Positions 22,186 through 33,700 of a DNA stretch of 64,000 bases are shown piece after piece. The DNA lies in contig JAFEKR010000026.1 in NCBI GenBank assembly GCA_019022495.1, positions 682,001-746,000 of the forward strand, written 5' to 3'. The notes beneath the pieces are model-generated. The model saw only the letters and a list, made by a program, of their open reading frames with translations. It had not been told where the DNA came from and did not search any database. Source of the stretch: Epichloe hybrida (taxonomy: Eukaryota; Ascomycota; Sordariomycetes; Hypocreales; Clavicipitaceae). The position numbers were made by a program, and so were the translations under genes. Position 1 is the stretch's first letter. Each line of letters opens with the position of its first letter.

Positions 22186-22272
22186 TACCTTTTAGGTACA
22201 AAAGTTAGCTGCTATCTATACCTCTGATTAATCAAATCGAGCACATTCTATCATCTATCTACACCCCTACCT
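22186..22272 (+). repeat. Direct repeat copy B, less mutated
   Basis: Partner of copy A in the same orientation, starting 2200 bases downstream. It keeps C/G where copy A has T/A (for example CTATCTATACC against CTATTTATACC). The pair brackets the two-gene module. Confidence 0.75.
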
Positions 22273-22309
22273 GACACATATGTATGTGTGATATATGTAC
22301 CTCTTTATA

Positions 22310-22547
22310 CAGTCTAACCCCTGAATGATTTTACACTCGCTACAAGCCCCACGCGGGGCAGCCACTATCAGCTGTGAGTGGCTATTATAAGTGGAGCTGT
22401 TAGGGATATTACAGGGGTTTAAGGGTACTAAGTTGTCCTAGTTAATAGCATGTAATCTAAGGTATCTTTGACCCCACCTAGTAATTTTTTATTGGCCTGT
22501 TGCCCCTAGTCATGTACCTTGTGTAAAATCATTTAGGGGTTAGACTG
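22310..22547. mobile_element. 238-bp MITE with 27-bp terminal inverted repeats (Tc1/mariner type)
   Basis: The left end CAGTCTAACCCCTGAATG... (22310-22336) and the right end (22521-22547) are inverted repeats over 27 bases with a single G/A mismatch. Both ends are flanked by TA (22308-22309 and 22548-22549), the target duplication of Tc1/mariner elements. There is no ORF inside. An internal inverted pair, AGCCACT and AGTGGCT, lies around 22361-22384. This is a non-autonomous element; the transposase source is not in the window. Confidence 0.88.
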
Positions 22548-23334
22548 TACCTCCGGAAATTGCTAGTACTTATATCATCGTGGAGTTCGCAGGCAAAGAC
22601 AAGTGCCTCTTAATGGCCCTGGTCTTGATTGGACAGCTAGCCTTTTTGTCACTGGAAAGGATGGCACTTAACCCTGGCCTGGTTCCCTTGTCTTGCCCTG
22701 TCTTGCGTCGCTGGGCGTTCGCTTGGCGTTCTCTTGGCGTCATGGCATGGTGTCGGCCATCTGGACCTATGCTGATTGGCCCGCAGCGATGAGCAGCTGT
22801 CAAGGCCTTGGCGTCGCCGCATGTCGCGGAGCGGAGGAGCGGTGCAATTTCGACTGTCCGCCTCCGTTCCTGCCAGCTGTGACCAAGTTGCATGTGCAAG
22901 GATGGATCGTGCGGTGGTCCGGTGGAAGTGACAAAGATGTGGGCCGTGGGTAGGACCGTGGGTAGCGGCAGACCAGCAAAAGGCTGGTTCCGCGACGTCA
23001 ACTGAAGATTAACATTGAAACGCATGGATGGACTAGACTCGCTGACGATTGCGGGGGCCGCGTCGTCTGGAGTCATTACTATTATTACCCCTTGAGCGTC
23101 CCATCTTATCCCATCTTATTTTCTCAGAGTCATCAATGACTGCTAACCCCGTTGACTGAGTTTGTTCGCCGAAATCATCATGCGTGGGTGACAGACGAGG
23201 ACACACCGTCAGGTCCGAATCACTGGCTTCTGCGACTACACTGCCCGACGCCACATCGATTCAGCCTGCCTCGTCCTTGGCGACTGGATAGCTGCCCGTT
23301 CGGCGCGCTCGACTCGAAGAAAGAGGGAACCAAT
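22548..23334. other. Upstream region of the Zn2Cys6 gene
   Basis: About 790 bases from the MITE to the start codon, GC-normal. The antisense 168-codon ORF here is Ser/Arg-rich without family features. A short repeated word GGCGTTC/TGGCGT appears at 22715-22740. Confidence 0.5.
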
Positions 23335-25445
23335 ATGCAAGCAACACAGAAGGGGCCCAAGGCTTGCACTACATGTGCCAAGGCCAAAGCTCGATGTATT
23401 CCAAGAGCAGATGGTGGAGAGAAATGCGAACGGTAAGCATGTCGCAATCTTGTGTGTTTTGCACTTGTAGTGTTCATCTCGTCATGTAGAAGAAGGCATG
23501 TGAAAGTGTATTTTGGAGTCTTTTCCCCCTTCTTTTCCCCCACGATTTCATTCTTTCGCTCGTCTGCTACCTATCCTTGGGAATATCAAGGCAAATGTCT
23601 GACCTCATTGCCCCGTAAACAGATGTCACAGACTCAACAAGGATTGCTTCTCTCGTCCACCTGCCCCTCCGAGGGTGAAGAAGAGACCCAAGAGATCCAA
23701 AGTTGCTGAGCTCGAAAAGAGGCTGAACGAGCTGTCGTCTCAGTTCGAGTGCGCTCAGCCCAGCAATGCCTCTGTCAGCAATGCTGCCTCCTCGCCGCCA
23801 CCGAGGATGTCCAAGCCTCCCGAGAGATCTGATCTCTACTCATTTGAGCACCTGTTCCCATCGCCTAGTCCGACTGGAGACGATGGGCATGAAGCATCAG
23901 CGTGGAGTCCTGAAGTCATGAAAGAGTTGGACTCGCCCTGGCCACTACCCTCCGAGGGCGAGGTGCTACTCATGGTGTATCGTGAGGTGTTTGCCGAATA
24001 CTTTCCCTTCGTCATCATCCCTCGAGAGATGTCATCTACCGTTCTTCGCTCGCAGCGTCCGTTCCTCTGGAAGGCTGTCATGCTCAGTGCTTCTGTCTTC
24101 GACTCGACTAGACAGTGCAAGCTCGGTGAAGAGCTTTTGGCAGATATTGGCAAGGCATCTATCGTCGATGGATCTAGAAGCCTCGACATTCTCCAGGCAG
24201 TGGAGCTCTTGGTTGGATGGTACGTAATGTTATTTTCTGAATATTTATTGGAAGCCGGGTCTGTGACTAACAAAAAAAAAACGCACGCAGGTGGTATTTC
24301 GCATTGAAGAGCTCTCAAGCCACCAATCTGTTGTTCCTGGCTAGATCCATGTGCCTCAATCTGAGTGCCATGTCGTATGGTTCCCAGGGCGAGGACACCA
24401 AGTATGGCCCATTGGATCATCTCAGAGCATACGCCGGCACGTACTACCTCAACACGGTGTAAGTTTCATCTATGTCTCTTTCTGTAGAGCTTGGGAGTAT
24501 TACCCGAGATTCTAATGTATTCCTTGACCAGTGTTTTCACGACCAACAAGAAAACAGAGGTTCTCATGAACACGACCCAACTCGACTATTGCTGCAAGGT
24601 CATTGAGGCTACCATGGAATACCCGTCCGACGAGTACCTCATCAAGCTCGTCAAGATTCAGCAACTTGCACAAACCATCTCGATGACAATGGCAGCCGAC
24701 GGCGTGGCCCCTCCCATGTCTCTGCCCTTGGTCATGATGGTGCAGTCATTCCAAGATCAGTTGGATACCTTTCGAGCTTCTTTGCCACCTCATCTGATCC
24801 ACAATAGTAAGTCCTGCAGCCATCATTCTTCAAGATAATAGGCCTTGTGCTAACGTTTGATTTCTAGCCACCTTGCGCTGCCACATCGCCATCGCCGAGA
24901 CCCTTCTCAAAGACATCGCCATTTCCGATCAACGATGCAATTCCGAGAATATGCAAGTGTCGGATCGCTTACAGATCCTCTGGGGGTGTATCCAATCGTT
25001 GAATGAATTTTTCGAAATTCGTTTTGCTGAGCCAGAAGTGGAAAAACCTCATTTCTTGATAATTATGGCATCCGACTTAGCCTATACGCTCATCACTGGC
25101 ATTAAACTTCTGACCCTCCAGCTACCAGGATGGGATCTGCCCAGCATCACGCAGAAACTCGACATGGTAAGAATTTTCGGCAAGCAAATTGACCACATCA
25201 CCGACGTCATTGTCAAGCGCAGGAGCGGCCTTCTTTCTCCTGATCGATGCGACGACATCGAGGACCCGCTCGAGCGCCTGGTGCGGCTTATGAGGTCTGC
25301 GCAGGAGCTCGTCAACATGCACGTCAGTGGCGAATCGCCTCTCACGATGGCAGACGGCACGGGCAGTGTGCCGTTGCGAGACACTGCGAGTGATGCGCCA
25401 TGGGGTGTCGACGAAAGCCATGGTCTCATTGACCTGGCCACATGA
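23335..25445 (+). CDS. Zn(II)2Cys6 transcription factor
   Basis: Fungal binuclear-cluster regulator. Exons 23335-23432, 23623-24219, 24291-24458, 24532-24806 and 24868-25445; 1716 bases, 571 residues. Intron 1 splits the zinc cluster. The joined Cys pattern is C11-x2-C14-x6-C21-x9-C31-x2-C34-x6-C41 (CTTCAKAKARC then CERCHRLNKDC), followed by a basic linker (RVKKRPKRSKVAELEKRL) starting a short dimerisation coil. The rest is the helical 'middle homology' region, with FPFVIIP and FLWKAVMLSAS. A CTGAC branch point and phase-matched joins support the structure. No metabolic cluster is adjacent, so the target genes are unknown. The MITE ends 785 bases upstream of the start codon. It converges with thi6. 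Confidence 0.9.
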
Positions 25446-25951
25446 CGCACGATGCGGTAGTGCGACAATGTTTAATGTATTCTGGCCGGGGTTTGGCTGT
25501 GAAACAACGCATTTGCACGAGTCACCGTCGCCCCGTGATGGCGCCAACTACACGGCCTCCGCAACGCGACTGTGTGGAATGGAGTTGGACACCCGACAAG
25601 TGGCCCGGAGTTAAAAACGGAATAAAGGCATGTGCGGGACTGCCTATGCATAGCGATATCGATATCCCCTGATTCGAAATTGGTTGAAAAAAACTTGTCG
25701 GCTTTTTTGAGTAGGCAAACTTGTACGAATGGCTATGGTTATGAACTGTCATGTACAGTATGGCAATCGAATGCACTTCAATGTGTGCATCAAATTGACG
25801 ACGGCCTGTAAGCTCGGGGTTCTCTCTCCCACTTTGAGTCAGCAGGCGCTTTCAACTGCATTTCCGCATCGATTCCGAGTATAGAAACATCACTACATCA
25901 CTACATCGCGTCTCAAGTTTTGATTCTCCCAAACAATGTCCCACGTCGGAA
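25446..25951. other. Convergent intergenic region
   Basis: About 500 bases between the 3' ends of the Zn2Cys6 gene and the thiamine gene. No supported ORF or repeat. Confidence 0.5.
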
Positions 25952-27811
25952 CTACTGCTCCTCCTCAACATCTACAACAGAAATCTTGGCCAATGCCAGC
26001 CACCCAAGTTCCCCACGAGCAGTAGCCTTTCGAATCCCGTACAGCTCGTCCAAAAACGCAGGAACAAAAGACCCCGGTCCTCTGACGTGCTGCCTCCCCG
26101 CCGCCGTCTCCGCCGCTATGCCAAACGTGACCGTCCCTGCAACAGCAGCAACGAGCGGGTCTGTGGCATAGGCTGCCGCCATGGCACTGACCGTGGTGCC
26201 AAGGGTGCAACCTGATCCTGTAATCATGCCGAGTAGTTCGTGGCCGTTGTCGACGCGGACGGTCCGCCTGCCGTCGCTGAGAAGATCCGTTGGCCCCGTC
26301 AGAAGAACAACACATCCTCTTTGACGAGCGAGTGACTTGACGAGGGTGGCGCGCTGGGCGATGCTAAGTGACGATGCGGAGTCGACGCCTCGCTGGGTGA
26401 CGATTGCTCCGTGGACGGTCTGGATCTCGGATTGATTGCCCTTGATGATGGTGAAGGAGCCGGAAGAGAGGAGGGTCTTGACGGCTTTGCGGCGAACGGA
26501 TGTAGCTCCGGCGCTGGGGGTGTGTCAATCAATGATGTCCGCTCTCTACTGATTCATTCATGGCTGCGGGGAGAGGAGTATCATGGTACCCAACTGGATC
26601 AAGAACGACAGGTCTCTCGGCCGCGTTGTAGGCCCGCAAAGCTTGAATATAGTTCTTCATGCCCTCGGGCGTTACTGTCCCCATGTTGAGAACGAGAGCA
26701 CCGCCCAGAGCAGCCAAGTCTTCGGCTTCTTCTGCGTAGTTTGACATGATGGGGCTGGCACCTATCGACAGGGCGACGTTGGCTGCGAAGTTCTGGACGA
26801 CCTGCGTGCGGTGCCGCCGATGGGGAGATGAATCAGCTTGATTACTGCTGCACTGGATTCTTTGATTTTCTTTTGGCAAGATGAAAAAAAAAAAAACACC
26901 TACCAGGTTGGTCATGTTATGCGACAAGGGCGTCTTGTCGCCCACCGCGGCAATGACATGTGGAATTTTTGCGCAAATCACTTGACTCAACAGGTGTCTC
27001 GACGCCGCAGCCGGATCGTCCGCCGCAATAATGGCGCTCACCACTGCTATTCCGTCCAGGCTCTTCTGCGGCGACGCGCTCTGCGAGAGGACCGTAGAGG
27101 CGTTGGATGCGTTGACGCCGCCTATACAGACGGTCGGGATGGAGGAACGCCCTTGTTCGTGGAGGGCATGGAGGATCTCTCTGACGCCGGATGGGCCGAT
27201 GATGGACTTGGTATCCTTTTTGCTATGCCGCGTTGTACATGAGCGTTAGAAAAGTCGTCGATGGGGTCTGCGGTCCGCGTCCAACATACGTCGCAGTCGC
27301 ATAGACGGTTCCTATTCCAAGATAATCTGCACCGGCGGCGCACGCCTTGAGCGCCTCATCCTTGGAGCTTGCCGTCACGCCAATAATCTTGCCCGGTCCC
27401 AAGAGCAGTCTCGCTTGTTGAAGCTCTAAGATTCATTTTTTTTCCCCAATCGTATCAAGCAAATCAGCTTTTCCGGCAGTGCAAACTGAGGGATGAAAAA
27501 AAATGCTGTGTCAGCGAGCCCAACGAACCCATGTCATCCTGGCCAATGTGTACGCCCTCGCAGCCAATCTCGACAGCGACATCGACTCGGTCGTTGATCA
27601 GCAGCGGCACGCCATACTTCTGCGTGACCCGGTGCAGCTTGCTTGCCATGGCCGTGGCATCCTCCCTGGACGCGGTTTTGTCGCGGTACTGCACGATGGT
27701 GACGCCGCCGCGGAGAGACGCCTCGACGACATCGGGTAGGTCTTTGGCGCCGAGGATGGCGGGCGTAGAGTCTGTGACGAGGTAGACGGAGTAGTCTGGC
27801 TTTGAAGCCAT
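25952..27811 (-). CDS. thi6: Bifunctional thiamine-phosphate synthase / hydroxyethylthiazole kinase
   Basis: Couples HMP-PP with phosphorylated thiazole to make thiamine phosphate (N-terminal half) and phosphorylates hydroxyethylthiazole (C-terminal half). Exons 27811-27529, 27425-27290, 27222-26904, 26801-26590 and 26513-25952; 1512 bases, 503 residues. Synthase marks: VYLVTDS, VQYRDKTASREDA, LLINDRVDVAVEIGCEGVHIGQDD, GADYLGIGTVYATAT and VCIGGVNASN. Kinase marks: PIMSNYAEEAEDLA, LVLNMGTV, VVLDPVGAGATSVRR, IIKGNQSEI and the glycine-rich GMITGSGCTLGTTVSA near the end. The length matches fungal THI6/THI4-type fusions. ATG 27811 (MASKPDYS) is chosen; the frame stays open upstream to 28021 with further in-frame ATGs. 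It is divergent from HIS6. Confidence 0.94.
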
Positions 27812-28321
27812 TATTGGGACAGACTGCTTCTTTCGGGTGTGCGTGTTGGAGGTGGAGATGAGGTTGTTGAGTTGATAGTGCGAGTGTGTCATTGAGTCTG
27901 ACTGATGTGGGGTTGTTGTACCTTGTGTATGGGACCATGTGCTTGCATCATGGACCTGGGACAGAATCTTATTATCGGTGTTTTCGATACAAGGACAATT
28001 ATGCAATGCATGTATTCTCATTCATCAGGGAGAAAAGGGGGAGTCAAGTCTTCGTCCGCCGCCTATGTGTACTATGTAACTAATAATTTGACTTTTTCCC
28101 CCATATTGCTAGATGTTGTCGGGTTTGATAGTGCGTGCACTGGGTTCCGTGTGTCACTTCTTTCCTTGGTCGGCCCCACCATCAACGTTTGAAGAAACAC
28201 AACACATGATACATGCATGTACCCGTTTCGACATCGCAACACCACAACACACAACTTCCTTGGCTCATCGGGCACAAACATGTCTGTCTGAGCTGTCCGT
28301 TCACAGCGCAAGAACGCCACA
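27812..28321. promoter_or_regulatory. Shared divergent promoter, thi6 / his6
   Basis: 510 bases separate the two start codons. A TGAGTC word, the half of a Gcn4/CpcA-type TGASTCA site, lies at about 27894-27899; one copy is weak evidence for amino-acid control. I searched by eye for the conserved TPP-riboswitch core here and did not find it. Confidence 0.4.
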
Positions 28322-29260
28322 ATGACTCGATTTCGACCGTGTATAGACCTTCACGCCGGACAGGTCAAGCAGATTGTCGGCGGGACGCTCGACAGCTCGT
28401 CGTCAGCCCTGCAGACCAACTACGTGTCGCAACATCCGCCATCACACTTTGCGCAATTGTACAGAGACAATGCGCTCGAAGGCTCCCATGTCATCATGCT
28501 TGGCCCGGGAAACACCGAGCCCGCGAAGCAAGCGTTGCTGGCGTGGCCGGGTCATCTGCAAGTTGGCGGTGGGATCAACGACGACAACGCGAGGGAGTGG
28601 ATGAGGGCGGGCGCATCCAAAGTGAGTTTGATACAGGGGAAGCTTGGCTCCATGGCGCTCGCTCGTCCGCGAGATGCATCTACTCACGGGGCACCAGGTC
28701 ATCATCACATCATTTCTGTTCCCGGAGGGACACTTCAGCCAACCACGGTTGGACGCCGTCCTCGAAGCCCTGGGCGGTGACAAGAACAAGCTGGTCATTG
28801 ACCTCAGCTGTCGTCGTCGCGGAGATGATTCATGGTTTGTCGCCATGAATAAATGGCAGACGTTGACGGACATGGAAGTCAACCGAGGTAAGAGCGTCTT
28901 TTTGTTGCAACTGTCGGCCAGGCTGGCGGGGAAATAGGGACGATGGACTGATCACCATGTGTTCTTTTCTCTGCAGAGTCGATTCAGGCCCTGGAGCCAT
29001 ACTGCTCCGAGTTTCTCATCCATGCAGCTGACAATGAGGGCCTGCAAAAGGGCATCGATGAGAAGTTGGTGGAGCGGTTGGCAGAATGGTGTTCTATCCC
29101 CGTCACGTATGCTGGTGGGGGGAGGCATTTGGAGGATTTGGAACTGGTCAAGAGGTTGAGCGGGGGCAAGGTAGATCTCACGATTGGCAGCGCATTGGAT
29201 TGCTTCGGGGGAAATGGTGTAAAGTTTGATGATTGCGTGGCGTGGAATCAACGGCAGTAG
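28322..29260 (+). CDS. his6: ProFAR isomerase (histidine biosynthesis, HIS6)
   Basis: Phosphoribosylformimino-AICAR ribotide isomerase, the fourth enzyme of histidine synthesis: a TIM barrel performing an Amadori rearrangement. Exons 28322-28621, 28698-28887 and 28977-29260; 774 bases, 257 residues, the normal fungal length. Marks: [19 protein letters not shown] with the catalytic Asp in strand 1, HVIMLGPGN, the phosphate loop [20 protein letters not shown] with the second catalytic region, [10 protein letters not shown] and the C-terminal phosphate loop [15 protein letters not shown], then [13 protein letters not shown]. Introns are in phase 0 and phase 1, with the joins giving intact motifs. 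Confidence 0.95.
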
Positions 29261-30727
29261 TTGGCGTTTGGTCTTGGGCAAGGGGGGGGCAAGGGGGAGA
29301 AAAGAGGGAAGAGGAGGCAATGATGTGACTATGACGGGATGACTTGGCTTCCTCCACGCCATGTTCTATTATTACGGTGCGTGAGGTGCAAAAGGTGCGT
29401 CTGATCACGTCGGACGCAATGAGCAGACTGCCAGTGAGACACAGCAGAGAATTGAACAACAACAGACATTGTCGCCTGGTGGTGTTTTGGCCTTTCAATG
29501 ACATTGTTGGTTGGTTTATTGCACGGAGTAATCCGTAAGAGTCCGTATTTCAAGATGAAACAGCACGCAGAGCCGGTTGGCCAAGGAACAACAAACGGAT
29601 TGTGTGAAAGGCGCGCGAGTCAATATCGGCACATGCCTGGCAATACCGCCCCCTTCCGAGAACTATTGTGTCCGTACGACCCGGGACGGTGGCATGGTCT
29701 GGGATAGGTGTTGAAAATAAAAATAAAAATAAAAAGACCGCGGAACGACCTATCATGCGATATGCCGTGTTACCTGCTCGTTCACAACAAGCGAGCCCAG
29801 CCAAGCGGCGACGAGTCTGGGGTGCCGGATCCGATACGCGAGCTTCGATGAATTGACCAGACGTGTGTGGGGGAAGCAGAGCGAGCATCGTTCGTTGCTG
29901 TCAGAGAGAGACTTGACGGCCGATAACGGCCGATTACGTCAAAGGTTGGTTTGAGAGAGAGTGTGGGAGAGTGTGGAAGAGTGTGGGAGAGAGTGAGAAA
30001 GAGTGCGAAAAGTCTGGGTCGGTTTCCCAGGCCTATTGTCTCGTGTTCCTTGGCGTCTCGGACCCCGGCTTGCTGCCATGGCGACTTCTTTATCGCCTGC
30101 AGAAGAAACGAACCAGGGCCAAGCCCCCGCTGTGCGGCCGGGGCAGCTGACTGGCTTCAGCGTCTGCAGCCACTCGCGGCTTATTGAGTTAGTGCATCCT
30201 TCAGTTGCGCGTGGGGAGGGAGGCGTGCGGAAGCGCATGTCACAGAGCCGAGGGGTCGTTGTTTCCCTGACAACCACTGCTCGAGCTTTATCGCACTGTT
30301 TATCGCCAAGGAGCCAATCAAGATCCTTGATGATGGCTGTGAGGAGCATTCCTTAAACACTCCCACCCGCGACATGGCGTCCCTGTTTCCGTCACCAACG
30401 CAACAACACAGCCGTCGTTATTTCTCTTCTGACCATCACCGTGAAGAGCTGGTGTAGATTGTGCGTTTTCTTCTGCAGAGACGGTCCTTTGTGCTCGCTC
30501 GACTTTGCCCATTTTCGCGACTTGTACTCAATCGTCCAGATCGAGTTCTCGTTGGAAGCCGACGGAAAGTCCCTCGTTGCAGGTCCTGGGCCAATTTCAT
30601 GACGCCAAGTCTCTCGCAGCATTCCAAACCACCAAATCACACCATTTTTGGACCATCGCTGAGTCTCACACATTCCTGTGCTGTTCGGTTCTGCAACACC
30701 TGAACGAACCCCCAAGCTGTGATCACC
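29261..30727. other. Long intergenic region upstream of BUD4-like gene
   Basis: About 1.5 kb. It includes an imperfect GAGTGTGG/AGAGAGTG tandem tract at 29955-30005 and a C/T-rich leader nearer the start codon. The ACGGAGTA / TCCGTA word cluster occurs at 29522-29547. No supported gene. Confidence 0.5.
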
Positions 30728-33700
30728 ATGGCCTCCGAGCCGGTATGACAGATCTTACCTTTTGTCCTCCCCCCCCGCGAACCGTACTAACGCTCAGATC
30801 ACAGGTGCATCCCCTTCGTATCTCCAAGAACACACCAGCCTCTTCGCCAACCAGGAAGATGGCAAGCAATTTACCTCGCCCTTTGAGCGAGATTTCCCCA
30901 AGCGAAAAGAGGCGAAACTCGCCGAGCTGGCACACGAATTCTTCCAAGGTAGGTCCCAACTTGTTCCTTGTAATGATGCCAGACTGCCGTCCCGAATGTT
31001 TTGTTTGTCTCGCATAGTCCCGGAACCACTGATGGGATCTGAAATGCTCTCTGGTACACCTTCGTCGCCGACTCTGGGGCTGACTCCCGTGATACAGAAA
31101 GCTGCGCTGCCTGGCAACGACTCTTCGCCATTCCAGTCTTCACCTCTTGATTCTTCCACTTCGCCTCGCCTCTTCTGGAAAAATCGCAACACTGAGAATA
31201 TGCTCCATGGGGGCCGCTCTGGTTCGCCATCGCCAAATCGTCGTTCTTCCATTGAGCGCCTCCAGAGAGCATCCCGCGTCAAGAACAGCAACATTTTAGC
31301 ACTTGAACAGAAGCAAGAATATGATCCTACTCGGATTCCGCACATTGAAAGACCCCTCTCCAAGGTCCAAGGAAGCGTTTTGAGCTCTTCATCAAGCTCC
31401 GCCAGCTTTCGCTCTTCAGACTCAGATCACCAAGATTTCGATAACAGGTCGAGCCTGTCGATAATGAGCCCATCCAAGGTCTCGCCACAACTGCCCGAGA
31501 TTACTGAAAAATCAACAAGGGCACCGAGAAAAGAACAAGCATCGCCGACAAAGTCTTCTCTTTCCCCCACAAAATTCACCAAGAACACATTTGATCCAGC
31601 GGCCGGGACTTGGTCCGGCCACTCATCGTTTGGTGAGGAAAACTTCTCGGACCCTCGCTACTTGCTTCGCCATCCCAAGAGTGTCACTTTTGACGCCGCA
31701 CCGCCTCAGATCAACGAGTATGAGATGGCCACACCTGACCTCTCCTCTGTTGGAACCAATTCACGAGAAGGCAGCTACGAATCCGTTGAAGACGACGACG
31801 AGGATCTCTACGATCCCGCCCGTGTTGATATAGACGAGAGCTTTGACGAGTCATTGGAAGACACCGACAAGACTCCCGTCGTTGGACCTGACGACTGGCG
31901 CGGCGAGTGTTCCGTGGTCCATCGGGGAGAAACTGCCGACAAATACCAGGGCAGCCCGATGCCGGAGAAGGCCCCCGTGATGGCGACAGGTGGCCGCACG
32001 ACTCCTACAAACAAGCGCTCTGACTCGGCCAACTCGAATGGAGATCATAGGCCGTTGCCCCCTCTACCTGGCGCTGGACACGCCAGACGCGGCTCTACAG
32101 GATCTGCCAGAGCTTCGCCCGGTCTGTCCGCCACGGCAGAGAGAATGCTGGGTGGCTCACATCGAAGCTTACCTCCTCCACCGCCAGCCTCTGCGTCCAA
32201 GTCCGATATTCAAAATATTGGTAGTCATAAGATGACGCTCGAGGAGCGCTTGAAACTCATGATGCTCTCGGACGATACTGACGCCAAGTCTGCCGCTGAG
32301 CAACAGCGGGAGCGCAGACTGCGACGAGGAAATGGCCGTGAACGAGGCTCAACACCACACTCCGAGGCTGAATCAGAGACGGTTGCGGAGGCTCACCTCG
32401 AGGCTGACGATACCATTGGAGACATCTCTGGTCTGGACTTCCAGATGCCGCCAAAGATCTCACGGGAATCCATCATGCGCCGCGTCAATGGCAACGGTGC
32501 CACTGAAGAAGGATCCGAGTATCTCTTCTCGCCTCCTGGTCCTAGCCCTCAGCATGGCTTTTTGCATGATCCCGAGGGATCCGTCTTGGATCTGGACCCT
32601 GACGTGCCTATTCCGTCCACCGAAGACTCTCTGGTTGATGACGAAGATGAGTACCAGCAGGAAGACAGCGTCATCATAACAAGGGATACTGAAGAGAATG
32701 ACGATGATGTCTCCGAGTATGAACAAGACGAGGAGACTCTAGCCGGCGATGAGGAGGACGAGGTTCTTCATCCGGAATGCCATGATCAACAAGACTCTCA
32801 TCAAGAGCAGATTGAGGTCACAACAAAGACTGAGGAACACATTTCAGTAAAGCAAACGTCTCCACTGCATTATCTCAAACTCGACGTTTCCTCGACTGGC
32901 CTGGGACTCGATGACGCCGGCGATCCCTACATCTCACCAGCCCCCGTCAGCGACCTAGCGAAGGATCAAAAGACCGAGACAGCAGTCCAAGACACTGTTG
33001 AGCCAGCCAAACGACCTGTTACGCCTACTCGACGGTTATCAAAGCCGGAATACGACGGCAGTGGTTGGGGCGAGCCTGATGAGGAAGAGTACTCGGAAGA
33101 CCCCGGTACGCCCGACTCAGTCATTCATCACTCTGTGCCTGAAGGGGAAGGGCTGGAATCTCCTGCTATTCCCGAGAGGATTGCAACTATCAAGGCTCCA
33201 GGAGCCAAGCTCAAAACCCGTCTGTCCAATACGCCCTCGGATCTCGCCGCCATGCGAGAGGCTCGCCGGCAGGTCAGCCAAGAGGTTCCCATTGTGCCAC
33301 CTATTCCTCAAAAACACCGCAACCGAGAGTCAAGGGACATGGGCACTGAGCAGGTCTTGGGCCCAGACGACTACGTCATGCGCCACCCGAGCTTCAAGAA
33401 CCGCAGCCTTACCTTGGATATTGACATGGGTCTCAGTCTTGATCAAGATTTTGAGCGAGTGATTGAGGCACAGAAGCGCGGTTACCTGATGAGACAGAAT
33501 ACCAAGGTCATTACGGCCAGTGACAAGGACGGCGATGAGCACTCAAGAGCCAGATCCGCTCAGAATTCGCCTGTCAAGCAGAATCGACCCGAGTCATGGG
33601 TCGTCGAGCCGTGGAATGCAGGGCCTCGCCCACGAAGCACTCGCAAGCGTGCGACCGGCACCAATGGTGCCGTTCCGCCGCTGCCTGGACACGAAAGCAA

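Noticed and set aside
22570..23076. 168-codon minus-strand ORF upstream of the Zn2Cys6 gene
   Set aside because: Low-complexity Ser/Arg/Pro composition from GC-rich promoter DNA; no family resemblance.
27812..28321. TPP riboswitch in the thi6 upstream region
   Set aside because: The conserved TPP-aptamer core words were not found on either strand.
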